Of a stretch of 64,000 bases of DNA, positions 31,621 through 39,091 are shown one piece after another. The notes beneath the pieces were generated by a model, which worked only from the letters and a program-made list of their open reading frames with translations, searched no databases and was not told the origin of the DNA. The number at the start of each line of letters is the position of its first letter. Position 1 is the stretch's first letter. The position numbers were made by a program, and so were the translations under genes. Origin of the DNA: Exiguobacterium sp. 9-2 (GTDB lineage: Bacteria; Bacillota; Bacilli; Exiguobacteriales; Exiguobacteriaceae); the NCBI RefSeq assembly GCF_036287235.1, contig NZ_CP142850.1, positions 1,257,127 to 1,321,126 on the forward strand, given 5' to 3'.

Positions 31621-33366
31621 TCAAATCTCGAAGCGACGGGCTTCTTGTTCTAAGTGTTCCGTTCGTGCGTTTAAATCAACGACGAGCGTATGCAACGTCG
31701 TGATCGTCGCAATCATCTGTTCAGACGCAGCGGCGACTTCCTCGTTACTTGCCGTATGCTCTTCCGCGACAGCGGCAATTTCCGTCAAGGCATTGCGAAT
31801 GAATCGTTCTGCCTGCAAGACGTCTTCCATCTGTTGCGTCATCTGCTGTGTTGCTGACGAGACGTGCGTGACTTGATCCGTCAACCGTTCGAACGTTGTA
31901 TCCGTATCAAGGACGATCTGCTTACCGGCTGCTGTTGCTTCAACCGTCGTCTTGAAACTGTGTTGCATCTGTTGCGCACTGTCTTCAATCGAGGTGACGA
32001 TTGTTGCGATTTCACTGACACTGCTTGCGACATGACTTGAGAGATTCTTGACCTCGGTCGCAACGACGGCGAAGCCTTTGCCTTGTTCGCCAGCCCGTGC
32101 TGCTTCGATCGCGGCATTGAGGGCAAGTAGATTCGTCTGCTCGGAAATACCGCGGATAATGCCGACGAGCGTTTGGATATCCGATGATTGCTGTTTCAGT
32201 AGATCAATCTGTTCAGCAGACTGGGTGACATGTTGATGAATGTGGCGCATCTGTTCGACAGAAGCAGACATTTGATCCCGTCCGACTCGTGTCAGTATTG
32301 CCATCTGATCCGTCGTTCCTTGAATTTCGACACCAGACTGATTCGTCGTCTCGATTAATGCTGCGAACTGATTCATCTCGTCATTCAATGAAAGCGTGAC
32401 TTGCGTCTGACTTTCAGTTCCCGTTGCGATTTCCGACATCGTATGAGCGATTTGCTCAGATCCGTCGAGTACTTCTGATGTACTTTGATCAATCGATTGA
32501 CTCGTCGTCGAGACGAGAGTGGCTGTCTGTTTGATATCAACGATCATCGTCCGCAGCATTTCATTCATATCACGAATCGAGATCGCAAGCGCATAGATTT
32601 CGTCCTTTGAAGCGATTGTCAAATCGCTCAACGTCTGTTTCGCCTGATCCAGTCGTCCGTCGGCAATCAAGGCAGCGACTTTCTGTAACGTCTCGAGCGG
32701 ACGTAATTTTCGACCGAGCACGATGTAGAGCAAGACGAGGGTGATCGTTAACAGCAGGAGCATTAACCCGATGAAAATCGGAGCGTTTTGTTGTAATAGA
32801 TCCGTCGTAAGCGCATCGACTTCCTTCGCAGCGATGTCGGTTCCAAGAATGCCGATGACTTGACCGGACGCATCTTTTAACGGAACGTAGATGCTCATAT
32901 ACTGTCCATATACAGGATCATTAATGATGTCCGTCGCATGTGTGTCGCCTTTTAATACATCCTGCATATCCGCGACTTTTGCACCGCTTGCTGGCGCATC
33001 AATTTTAGCCGCATCTTTTTTGGGGAGACCGTCAATCAGCAAACGGACCTTATTTTGGTCGATGTGTGCTGTGTATGCATACAGGAGTCCGTTTTGCTTA
33101 CGTAATGTATCAAGTTCATTTCGTAACGTTTCATATTGCTCAGACGCGATAGGCGATTGTAGAAATTCGCTGTAAGCCGCCGTGTTGAATGTCTTGCTGA
33201 TACGTAAAGCATCCTTTTCAGCGGTCGCTTTAAGCGTTGAAACCGCAGTTTGCTTCGTATTGAAGTATAAGGCCAGACTACTAAAAACAAAAAAGGCAAT
33301 CAAAATTAAACTAATCATTACTAAAAGTCGTGTTCGGATGGAATGGTTCTTGGTTGTGTTCTTCAC
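31621..33366 (-). CDS. Methyl-accepting chemotaxis protein
   Basis: 581-aa receptor. First helix at ~15-33, an extracellular sensor domain (~34-190, Cache-like, with [16 protein letters not shown] end: [13 protein letters not shown]), second helix ~193-215 ([18 protein letters not shown]), HAMP ~216-270, and the signalling domain with the hairpin tip [20 protein letters not shown]. It signals to CheA/CheW; the ligand is unknown. The start is GTG with GAGAGGA ~10 bases upstream. No other chemotaxis gene is near. Confidence 0.92.
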   Translation of the reverse strand: MKNTTKNHSIRTRLLVMISLILIAFFVFSSLALYFNTKQTAVSTLKATAEKDALRISKTFNTAAYSEFLQSPIASEQYETLRNELDTLRKQNGLLYAYTAHIDQNKVRLLIDGLPKKDAAKIDAPASGAKVADMQDVLKGDTHATDIINDPVYGQYMSIYVPLKDASGQVIGILGTDIAAKEVDALTTDLLQQNAPIFIGLMLLLLTITLVLLYIVLGRKLRPLETLQKVAALIADGRLDQAKQTLSDLTIASKDEIYALAISIRDMNEMLRTMIVDIKQTATLVSTTSQSIDQSTSEVLDGSEQIAHTMSEIATGTESQTQVTLSLNDEMNQFAALIETTNQSGVEIQGTTDQMAILTRVGRDQMSASVEQMRHIHQHVTQSAEQIDLLKQQSSDIQTLVGIIRGISEQTNLLALNAAIEAARAGEQGKGFAVVATEVKNLSSHVASSVSEIATIVTSIEDSAQQMQHSFKTTVEATAAGKQIVLDTDTTFERLTDQVTHVSSATQQMTQQMEDVLQAERFIRNALTEIAAVAEEHTASNEEVAAASEQMIATITTLHTLVVDLNARTEHLEQEARRFEI

Positions 33367-33570
33367 GTGTAACTAGTCCTCTCAACTCATATTTTCTATC
33401 TATAATTCATTTATCGGTCGGTAAAATACATATTAAACAGGACCTTTTAACGATTTTTTTATGCCACTGCTGGAAGATAAACTATTTCTTCTAAAAAAAG
33501 GATTTATCAAGAATGATTCAGGGCACATATTAAATAGAAAAAAATACAAATTGAGGGAAGAGGGATCGAG

Positions 33571-33747
33571 ATGGAAAGTGAAGTCGATCATCGAATCAAA
33601 GCAAGACATGTATATGAAAATGAATTACGAAGACATGCGGTCAGCACAAAAAAGGCAACCTTTCGATTAATGACGTGTTTACATTGTCAATCGAAAATCC
33701 TGTTGAAACAGGGACATCAGGACACACATCAATGTGATAGGGCGTAA
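33571..33747 (+). CDS. 58-aa zinc-finger-like small protein
   Basis: A short frame with AGAGGG 6 bases before the ATG, giving MESEVDHRIKARHVYENELR and ending HCQSKILLKQGHQDTHQCDRA. Residues 36-55 contain C-x2-C, then H-x3-H-x-C, a possible zinc knuckle; the first half is basic and helical. No family recognised. It ends 1 base before the convergent DUF2975 gene. A competing frame at 33461-33670 has no ribosome site and no recognisable features. Confidence 0.55.
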   Translation: MESEVDHRIKARHVYENELRRHAVSTKKATFRLMTCLHCQSKILLKQGHQDTHQCDRA

Positions 33748-33748
33748 A

Positions 33749-34216
33749 TTACTTGACGGACTGCAGGTTTCGTAATAGAAGTTGTTGTATGCAAGCAAGT
33801 AAGGAACCAACTGTCAAAGGGATAAGGATTAAACTAATACCAACGAGGATCAAGCCAGGTGCATCATCGATTTGACCGATGTAAAAAAAGACAGGGAAGA
33901 CGCATAAGGTCATTACTGAAATCACGTAACAATTCAGCTTCAATGATTGGATGGAAGATGTGATTAAAGGCAATGGAAGCGGGTCCGTCACAAAGTATTG
34001 CAATAGCCGCAACATGTGAATCAAAATGAACAGGACTGGAATCAACACGATATAGGCCATGATCAATACGAAGTAGCCAGGACGTTCGAAGAGCAATTGT
34101 TCTGAAAGTCCATGCCATACAAGAGGAATTCCACTACCAGCTATGCATAACAAACCGATCAGGATACAAATCATAATGAATTTTAAATAACGAACATGCC
34201 AAATGAGCCGGTTCAT
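33749..34216 (-). CDS. DUF2975-type membrane protein
   Basis: 155 aa with four hydrophobic segments (about 12-33, 45-70, 92-113, 120-142). The layout and the FVTDPLPLPLITSSIQSLK loop resemble DUF2975 proteins, which in Bacilli usually accompany a small XRE/YozG-like regulator. No such regulator is adjacent on this strand. Function unknown. AAAGGAAG lies ~9 bases before the ATG. Confidence 0.65.
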   Translation of the reverse strand: MNRLIWHVRYLKFIMICILIGLLCIAGSGIPLVWHGLSEQLLFERPGYFVLIMAYIVLIPVLFILIHMLRLLQYFVTDPLPLPLITSSIQSLKLNCYVISVMTLCVFPVFFYIGQIDDAPGLILVGISLILIPLTVGSLLACIQQLLLRNLQSVK

Positions 34217-34358
34217 GATTCACGCTTCCTTTCAAGTCGGACACTTTCTTTTAGTATACTTCATAAAATAAAATGTTATTAAAATTTTAAAGGTAGAGGA
34301 CATGTGGATCTCAAGCAAGTATTTAGAGATGAAACATACCGCAGAAAGGAGCTATACT

Positions 34359-34583
34359 ATGCGACGAAATCAACATGTCTCCCCGCATCCCAAAGGCGGT
34401 TATCAAGTGAAAGCAGCCGGAGCGACCCGAGCAACAAAACGATTCGAGACACAGAAAGAAGCTATCGCAGAAGGGCGACGGATTGCGAAAAAACAAAAAA
34501 CAGAATTATTGATTCACAATAAAGAAGGACAAGTTCGTGAAAAGGATTCGTATGGGCATGATCCTTTCCCGCCAAAAGGATAA
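34359..34583 (+). CDS. DUF2188 protein
   Basis: 74 aa starting MRRNQHVSPHPKGGYQVKAA. The DUF2188 pattern is clear: HV.P...GGW/YQVK..GA.RAT..F.TQKEAI..GR.IAK.QK.EL.IHN..G.....DSYG.DPFPPKG. The family is a small beta-hairpin protein of unknown role, sometimes described as YdfG/YegP-like stress-associated. AAAGGAG lies 7-8 bases before this ATG; an in-frame ATG at 34302 is too far upstream. It is followed by a strong terminator. Confidence 0.82.
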   Translation: MRRNQHVSPHPKGGYQVKAAGATRATKRFETQKEAIAEGRRIAKKQKTELLIHNKEGQVREKDSYGHDPFPPKG

Positions 34584-34620
34584 AAAGCACTTCCTGAATG
34601 TATAGGAAGTGCTTTTTTTT
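34582..34620 (+). terminator. Rho-independent terminator
   Basis: A 14-bp perfect stem (AAAAAGCACTTCCT and its complement) with an 8-base loop, then eight T. It begins at the stop codon of the DUF2188 gene. Confidence 0.9.
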
Positions 34621-34636
34621 ACTCTACTAAAAATCG

Positions 34637-34661
34637 GTTTGAATTATGTGTGGCAGGGAAA
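34637..34661 (+). promoter_or_regulatory. SigB-type promoter
   Basis: GTTTGA (34637-34642), 13 bases, then GGGAAA (34656-34661) fits the general-stress SigB consensus (GTTTAA, 12-14, GGGTAT). It lies 35 bases before the SDR gene. Confidence 0.65.
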
Positions 34662-34695
34662 AATAATTTAAACAAGTATAAAGGAGATATGTTTT

Positions 34696-35520
34696 ATGGC
34701 TGAGGCGAACTTTTCGATTGAACATACGAGACAACTGGATCACGGAGAACAATCCTATAAAGGAAACAATAAATTACTCAACAAAAAAATCTTAATTACA
34801 GGCGGAGATTCAGGTATCGGTCGAGCCGTTGCCATTGCTTATGCGCGGGAAGGGGCAGACCTGGTCCTTTCATACTTACCTGAAGAGCAAGCAGATGCTG
34901 AAGAAGTAAAAGCACTAGTAGAACAAGCAGGGCGTACAGCGCATTTAATTCCGGGTGATCTATCCGATGAAGCGTACTGCGTTCAACTCGTCCAAGAAGC
35001 ACATCAATGCCTAGGCGGATTAGATTCGCTGACATTAATTGCAGGGACACAGAATCCTGTAGAGCATATTTCAAATCTTGAGACAAAACAACTTAAAAGA
35101 ACATTCGAAGTCAATGTATTCTCTGCATTTTGGATGGTGAAGGCAGCAGTTCCATTGTTGAAGCCTGGATCGACAATCATAACGACTACATCGGTTCAAG
35201 CTTATCATCCAAGTGAAATATTGCTTGACTACGCATCGACTAAATTTGCTTTAAATGGCTTTACGCGAGGTCTTGCGAAACAATTAGCACCGAGCGGCAT
35301 ACGTGTCAATGGTATTGCACCTGGTCCCATTTGGACGCCACTTCAGTTCACAGGAGGATTACTGCCGGATCAGATGCAGGATTTCGGAAAAGACACGCCA
35401 CTCGGGCGTTGTGGTCAGCCTGCTGAACTCGCAAGTACTTATGTGCTACTTGCCTCAGACGAAGCAAGTTACATCACAGCACAAATTTATGGAGTCACTG
35501 GTGGGATTGAATTAGCTTGA
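34696..35520 (+). CDS. SDR-family oxidoreductase (general-stress type)
   Basis: 274 aa with a ~28-residue N-terminal extension and then the Rossmann fold: ILITGGDSGIGRAVAIAYAREGA (cofactor loop; shown in part, GGDSGIGR), catalytic Ser in TTTSVQAYHPSE and Tyr-x3-Lys in YASTKFALNGF, and GPIWTPL. The extension and GGDSGIGR are shared with B. subtilis stress proteins such as YdaD/YhdF, which are SigB-controlled, in keeping with the promoter here. Substrate unknown. AAGGAG is ~8-9 bases before the ATG. Confidence 0.88.
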   Translation: MAEANFSIEHTRQLDHGEQSYKGNNKLLNKKILITGGDSGIGRAVAIAYAREGADLVLSYLPEEQADAEEVKALVEQAGRTAHLIPGDLSDEAYCVQLVQEAHQCLGGLDSLTLIAGTQNPVEHISNLETKQLKRTFEVNVFSAFWMVKAAVPLLKPGSTIITTTSVQAYHPSEILLDYASTKFALNGFTRGLAKQLAPSGIRVNGIAPGPIWTPLQFTGGLLPDQMQDFGKDTPLGRCGQPAELASTYVLLASDEASYITAQIYGVTGGIELA

Positions 35521-35540
35521 TGGAGTGAGGAGGAAGTGGC

Positions 35541-35834
35541 ATGGATCAGTTTGGTGTTCTGACACATTATAAATGCACAGTAAATGATCAGGAAGCTTTA
35601 TTTCAAGTATTGAATGAGCTACAACAACTTGTCTTGGAACAATCCGAATGTATTTTATATACGATTAATGTGTCAGATAAACAATCGGAGACGATTTTCA
35701 CATACGAAATTTGGAGTTCCGCAGCTGCGTATCAAAACTCGCTCTCGCATGAGCTACAAAAATTCGTTCCGCTTGCTCCTAGTCTACCGGTAGTCGTAGT
35801 AGAAGAAACAAATACTTTTCGAGTTCATATGTAA
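35541..35834 (+). CDS. ABM-family putative monooxygenase
   Basis: 97-aa ferredoxin-like alpha/beta barrel of the antibiotic-biosynthesis monooxygenase family (FGVLTHYKCTVNDQEALFQVLN; CILYTINVSDKQ; FTYEIWSSAAAYQNSLSHELQKF, in parts). Such proteins oxidise quinols or act on small reactive compounds without metal or flavin. It begins 20 bases after the SDR stop with GAGGAGG upstream and is likely in the same stress operon. Confidence 0.8.
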   Translation: MDQFGVLTHYKCTVNDQEALFQVLNELQQLVLEQSECILYTINVSDKQSETIFTYEIWSSAAAYQNSLSHELQKFVPLAPSLPVVVVEETNTFRVHM

Positions 35835-35914
35835 GAACATTTTAGTTACTCTCCATGTCAGACGATCAATCCTGAACGATAAAAAGAAATTTCAAGCAAC
35901 TTGAGATAAAGATC

Positions 35915-35948
35915 AAAGCACTTTCTGATGAACAGAGAGTGCTTTTTC
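35915..35948 (+). terminator. Rho-independent terminator
   Basis: AAAGCACTTTCTG pairs with the segment ending AGAGAGTGCTTTTT (one G-T pair), loop of 7-8 bases, T-run at the end. It closes the SDR-ABM operon. Confidence 0.75.
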
Positions 35949-35968
35949 ATATTAAATTTGAATCTGAA

Positions 35969-36010
35969 ATGTCAATAGTTTTTGACATGATGAGAGAAGT
36001 TCATTACAGT
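35969..36010 (+). promoter_or_regulatory. XRE gene promoter with overlapping palindrome
   Basis: ATGTCAA-TAGTTT-TTGACAT is a perfect 7-6-7 palindrome (35969-35988). Its right half is also the -35 box TTGACA (35982-35987); TACAGT (36005-36010) lies 17 bases on as the -10. A repressor bound there would block RNA polymerase, and the XRE protein encoded just downstream is the natural candidate. Confidence 0.65.
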
Positions 36011-36051
36011 GGAGATGTAAAAAGAATTTGACACGTCGTGGAGGAATGAAC

Positions 36052-36252
36052 GTGAGAAACCACATCAAGGAGCGACGTCTAGCAGCAAAATTATCGCAAC
36101 AAGAACTGGCTGACCGCTGTCAGGTCAGTCGCCAGACGATCAATGCGATTGAAAACAACAAGTATGATCCGACTTTACAATTAGCATTTAATATCGCCAA
36201 AGTCTTACGAACACAAGTCGATCATCTGTTCATTTCAAAACAGGAGGAATGA
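36052..36252 (+). CDS. XRE-family HTH regulator (YozG-like)
   Basis: 66-67-aa protein that is almost all helix-turn-helix: LAAKLSQQELADRCQVSRQTINAIENNKYDP. GGAGG (36041-36045) lies 6-7 bases before GTG 36052 (MRNHIKERR) and abuts the ATG at 36046, so I chose the GTG. These small regulators sit in front of membrane-protein genes across Bacilli, and here a four-helix membrane protein starts 2 bases downstream. It probably represses its own promoter. Confidence 0.85.
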   Translation: MRNHIKERRLAAKLSQQELADRCQVSRQTINAIENNKYDPTLQLAFNIAKVLRTQVDHLFISKQEE

Positions 36253-36253
36253 G

Positions 36254-36637
36254 ATGTCTAAGAAAAAAACAGTTCTATTTTTAGTATCGCTCGTGACGAT
36301 AGCGAGCCTTACCGTCATCAGTATGATCTTTGAAAACAATGTAACATTCTTCTCGATCGTTCAATTGGCAATTCTGTTGATCATGTTCTTCTCGTATTTT
36401 ACGTGGGCACGGTCAGGAAAGGACGAGCGTCCGGTACCAGATGATGAGCTCGGCAAAAAGATTACGACGGAGAGTGGACTTATTAGCTATAAAATCCTGA
36501 TTGTCCTGATTTTTGGATGTATCTGTCTCGATTACTTTTTACATAAATCAGCGAATCTGTTATTGATCGTCTTATTCGCGATCGCGTTAGTTACACTACC
36601 AATCATCGAGTACATCAAAGCACGATCTTATCGATGA
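36254..36637 (+). CDS. Membrane protein paired with the XRE regulator
   Basis: 127 aa with four hydrophobic segments (about 5-24, 30-49, 77-95, 98-116) and a charged central loop (SGKDERPVPDDELGKKITTE). It begins 2 bases after the XRE stop, with GGAGG 6-7 bases before the ATG. XRE/four-helix membrane protein pairs are common and largely uncharacterised. Function unknown. Confidence 0.8.
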   Translation: MSKKKTVLFLVSLVTIASLTVISMIFENNVTFFSIVQLAILLIMFFSYFTWARSGKDERPVPDDELGKKITTESGLISYKILIVLIFGCICLDYFLHKSANLLLIVLFAIALVTLPIIEYIKARSYR

Positions 36638-36665
36638 AGCTATTTAAAACGTAAAGGAGTAAAGC

Positions 36666-37076
36666 ATGGACGAACGACAGTATCGGCTTACAAAACATAT
36701 CATCAATACGGATTTTGATAAGGCGTATGAAATCGTACGGAATTTGAGCGAAGAAGAACTAGAGGAACTGATGCTTGATATCGGATCAAGGACGATGAAC
36801 TTGACCGTCTATTCTTTCATGAACTATTTGTTGCAACTAAATGAGACGAGTAGCTTTCATTCCGTGACTTCACTTCTAATGGCATTTTCGTTGTGTCATA
36901 TGGAAGGTGCCTACACAATCAGCTTGCATCATGCGTGAAAAGCAATTAAGCTCGCACCGCAAGATGTTACTTATTATGAATTTATCCTGTTTTTTGAAGG
37001 CAATCCCTATGTCTTTCTGTCTAAAGAAGAAATCACGGCTACGCACGAACGGATTAAAGAATTAAGTAATGAATGA
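36666..37076 (+). pseudogene. Helical hypothetical protein split by an in-frame TGA
   Basis: A 136-residue frame from 36666 (AAAGGAG upstream) to 37076 is interrupted only by TGA at 36936-36938. Before it reads ...SLCHMEGAYTISLHHA; after it KAIKLAPQDVTYYEFILFFE and SKEEITATHERIKELSNE. The codon is probably a C-to-T change of CGA (Arg). The protein is helical and reads like a short TPR-type repeat protein (KAIKLAPQDVTYYEF). The first 90 residues alone might still be made. It sits behind the XRE/membrane pair. Confidence 0.7.
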
Positions 37077-37082
37077 GTAAAA

Positions 37083-37124
37083 AACGCCTAGATGAGATAG
37101 TTATGATCTCTTCTGGGCGTTAAT
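37083..37124. terminator. Hairpin terminator between convergent genes
   Basis: AACGCCTAGATGAGAT pairs imperfectly with ATCTCTTCTGGGCGTT (37083-37098 with 37106-37121), loop of 7, followed by TAATTT. It lies between the split gene and the convergent secreted-protein gene. Confidence 0.6.
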
Positions 37125-37127
37125 TTA

Positions 37128-38042
37128 TTATTTTGTTAGTACAGGTGAAATTATTGTAGTAACTGTATTGTTTCCTTCTGCAGTTACACGAAGATTCGTC
37201 ACACCCGTCACATCAACATTAAAGTCGATTGGGTCATCGCCATATACAATATCATAGCGACCAAGTTCTTTTCCGTTATTGTCGGAGAATACAAGTGTCA
37301 TTTCGTCATCTGGATAAGCATGACTTAGGTGGTTAGAACTTTTTGTTAGTGCTTGTTCAGTCAATAATGACACTTTCCCAGTTAGTTTTTTATACTTTTG
37401 GTCCAAGCTGAATGTAGCATATTCGTCATTATAGAAACCCGATAAAATAACATTTTGATTGTTCAGTTTACCATTTACTAAAATGGATTGATTTTTTTCA
37501 ATCGATTCAAACGATGAAGAGGCGATATGAATCGATGAAAGCGATGTACCTGAAAGTGGTGTTCCGACTTCATATGCAGTAGATGTCTCGATTAGAGATA
37601 ATCCTGAAAGGTCTGCTAATAATTGTAATGGTACATATGGTGTCTTACCGAGCATCAACAAGCTTTCTGTATTTTTGTACTTACCAGTTACGACTGATCC
37701 ATCTGTGACAAGTGATTTCGAAGATGTGAGAAGACGATATCCAGTCGAAAGTTCTTTAACTTTCTTCTTGTTCCCTTCGTTCTCAATTTGAAGATTCTTG
37801 TACTTAGTATCTAGTGATTTATAAGATTTTGAAAGACTCGTGTGTTGTCCTTGTAACGTCTTATAGGCATTTTCCGACTTCTTTGTTTTTTTCTTTTCGT
37901 CGGCTAGTTGTTTTTGAAGTGCTGCTTTTTCCTTTTTCAGTTTAGCGACTTCTTTTGAACTTGAATTTGCTTCAACGATTGATGTCTGCATGACACCGAA
38001 TGCTAATGATGATACAAGACCTGCTGCGATCCATTTCTTCAA
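37128..38042 (-). CDS. Secreted coiled-coil protein with NPCBM-like C-terminal domain
   Basis: 304 aa. Residues 1-26 are a signal peptide (ASN-SSS after VEA, so cleavage near 25). Residues 28-~100 are a Lys/Glu coiled coil (EVAKLKKEKAALQKQLADEK). Residues ~120-155 (MLGKTPYVPLQLLADLSGLS) resemble the stalk domain of copper-amine-oxidase N-termini. The rest is beta-rich with YATFSLDQKYKKLTGKVSLL, like NPCBM/NEW2 carbohydrate-associated modules. It is likely a cell-surface structural or binding protein. No sortase motif. GGGGGAAC lies before the ATG. Confidence 0.75.
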   Translation of the reverse strand: MKKWIAAGLVSSLAFGVMQTSIVEANSSSKEVAKLKKEKAALQKQLADEKKKTKKSENAYKTLQGQHTSLSKSYKSLDTKYKNLQIENEGNKKKVKELSTGYRLLTSSKSLVTDGSVVTGKYKNTESLLMLGKTPYVPLQLLADLSGLSLIETSTAYEVGTPLSGTSLSSIHIASSSFESIEKNQSILVNGKLNNQNVILSGFYNDEYATFSLDQKYKKLTGKVSLLTEQALTKSSNHLSHAYPDDEMTLVFSDNNGKELGRYDIVYGDDPIDFNVDVTGVTNLRVTAEGNNTVTTIISPVLTK

Positions 38043-38151
38043 GATAGTTCCCCCTTAAATGTCAAAAATGATTTCTTACACTTAACAGTATATTCCAATA
38101 CCGTCTTTTTGGATTTCAATCATTTTGAAATGAAGGAAATGATTTTATAGA

Positions 38152-38703
38152 TTAAAATTGAAGCCAATCACTCCGCAATAACGAGTACATATACAAATCA
38201 TCAAACTGACCGCGTGTTTTTTCATATTGACGAAGCAACCCTTCACGCTGAAAACCAAGTCGTTCAAGCAATCGTTGCGATGTGGCATTATCGGGTAAAA
38301 CGAGTGCTTCGATTCGGTTGAGCGAAAGTTCCTTAAAACCATATTCGATGACCGCAAGCGCTGCTTCCTTCGCGATGCCTTGTCCCTGATAGGCAGGGTC
38401 CAGCTCAAACCCGATTTCAGCCCGCTGATGGCGTTCCGATTGATTTAAGAAACCGCAACTACCGATGATGACATCGTCTTCTGATAAAGCGATCCCAAAA
38501 CGGATGCCCGTACCCTCACGACGAATCGAAGCGTACCAATCAATCTCTTCGAGGGCGTCAGCTTCCGATTGGAACGGAGCGAGTCCCATCTGTTTGACGA
38601 CGTGTTCGTCTGATAAATAAGCGAGGACACTCGTAGCATCTGTAGGTAACACTTCGCGTAAGGCGAGACGGTTCGTTTTAAGCGTTGGGAAAGTATGTAC
38701 CAT
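38152..38703 (-). CDS. GNAT acetyltransferase (RimJ/RimL-like)
   Basis: 183 aa: TNRLALREVLPTDATSVLAYLSD at the start, the acetyl-CoA loop ELDPAYQGQGIAKEAALAVI, and NATSQRLLERLGFQREGLLR near the end. The family acetylates protein N-termini or small molecules. RimJ-like identity is by general pattern; the substrate is unknown. AAAGGAG lies ~10 bases before the ATG. Divergent from the ileS T-box leader. Confidence 0.87.
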   Translation of the reverse strand: MVHTFPTLKTNRLALREVLPTDATSVLAYLSDEHVVKQMGLAPFQSEADALEEIDWYASIRREGTGIRFGIALSEDDVIIGSCGFLNQSERHQRAEIGFELDPAYQGQGIAKEAALAVIEYGFKELSLNRIEALVLPDNATSQRLLERLGFQREGLLRQYEKTRGQFDDLYMYSLLRSDWLQF

Positions 38704-38740
38704 TCAAAAAAACTCCTTTTCAATAAAATGTAAAAAAGTG

Positions 38741-38770
38741 TTGTTTAACGTTTAAGGCATATGGTAAGAT
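38741..38770 (+). promoter_or_regulatory. Promoter of the ileS leader
   Basis: TTGTTT (38741-38746) and TAAGAT (38765-38770) are 18 bases apart, ~40 bases before the first stem of the T-box. Confidence 0.5.
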
Positions 38771-38802
38771 TCTCCACAACAAGAGCATATCATTTCGTTG
38801 AC

Positions 38803-39055
38803 GAGAAAGAGTAATGATTGTTTCTCTGCCTTACAGAAAATCGGGATTGCTGAGAACCGGTAGCCAGATCAATCATGAAGATCCTCTCTGAGAAGTCACG
38901 CTGAACCATTCAGTAAGTGTGACCGGGTGTCCACCGTTACATGGAATGCGCATGATAGTGTGCAACTAAGTGCTGTCGAGAACAAGCATTCTCGACGGAA
39001 TATGGGTGGTATCGCGGTGAAGTCCGTCCCTGTCAAAGGGGGCGGACTTTTTTAT
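38803..39055 (+). promoter_or_regulatory. T-box riboswitch, isoleucine (ATC specifier)
   Basis: Leader RNA that senses uncharged tRNA-Ile and controls ileS by transcription antitermination. Stem I opens with GAGAAAGAGTA; ATGATTG (5' arm) pairs with CAATCAT (3' arm). The specifier loop then shows the loop-E pieces AGTA and GAA, followed by G-ATC (38881-38883), an Ile codon. The conserved T-box TGGGTGGTATCGCGG is at 39003-39017. The terminator is AGTCCGTCCC / GGGGGCGGACT with T-run (39020-39052). Confidence 0.92.
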
Positions 39056-39091
39056 ATTCTCTTATTTACCGATTAAAGGAGCGAACAAGAG

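Noticed and set aside
33461..33670. 69-codon plus-strand frame
   Set aside because: No ribosome site and no family; it overlaps the better supported 58-codon frame at 33571-33747.
36936..36938. TGA as selenocysteine
   Set aside because: No downstream hairpin of the right type, no redox context, and the family position is more likely Arg.
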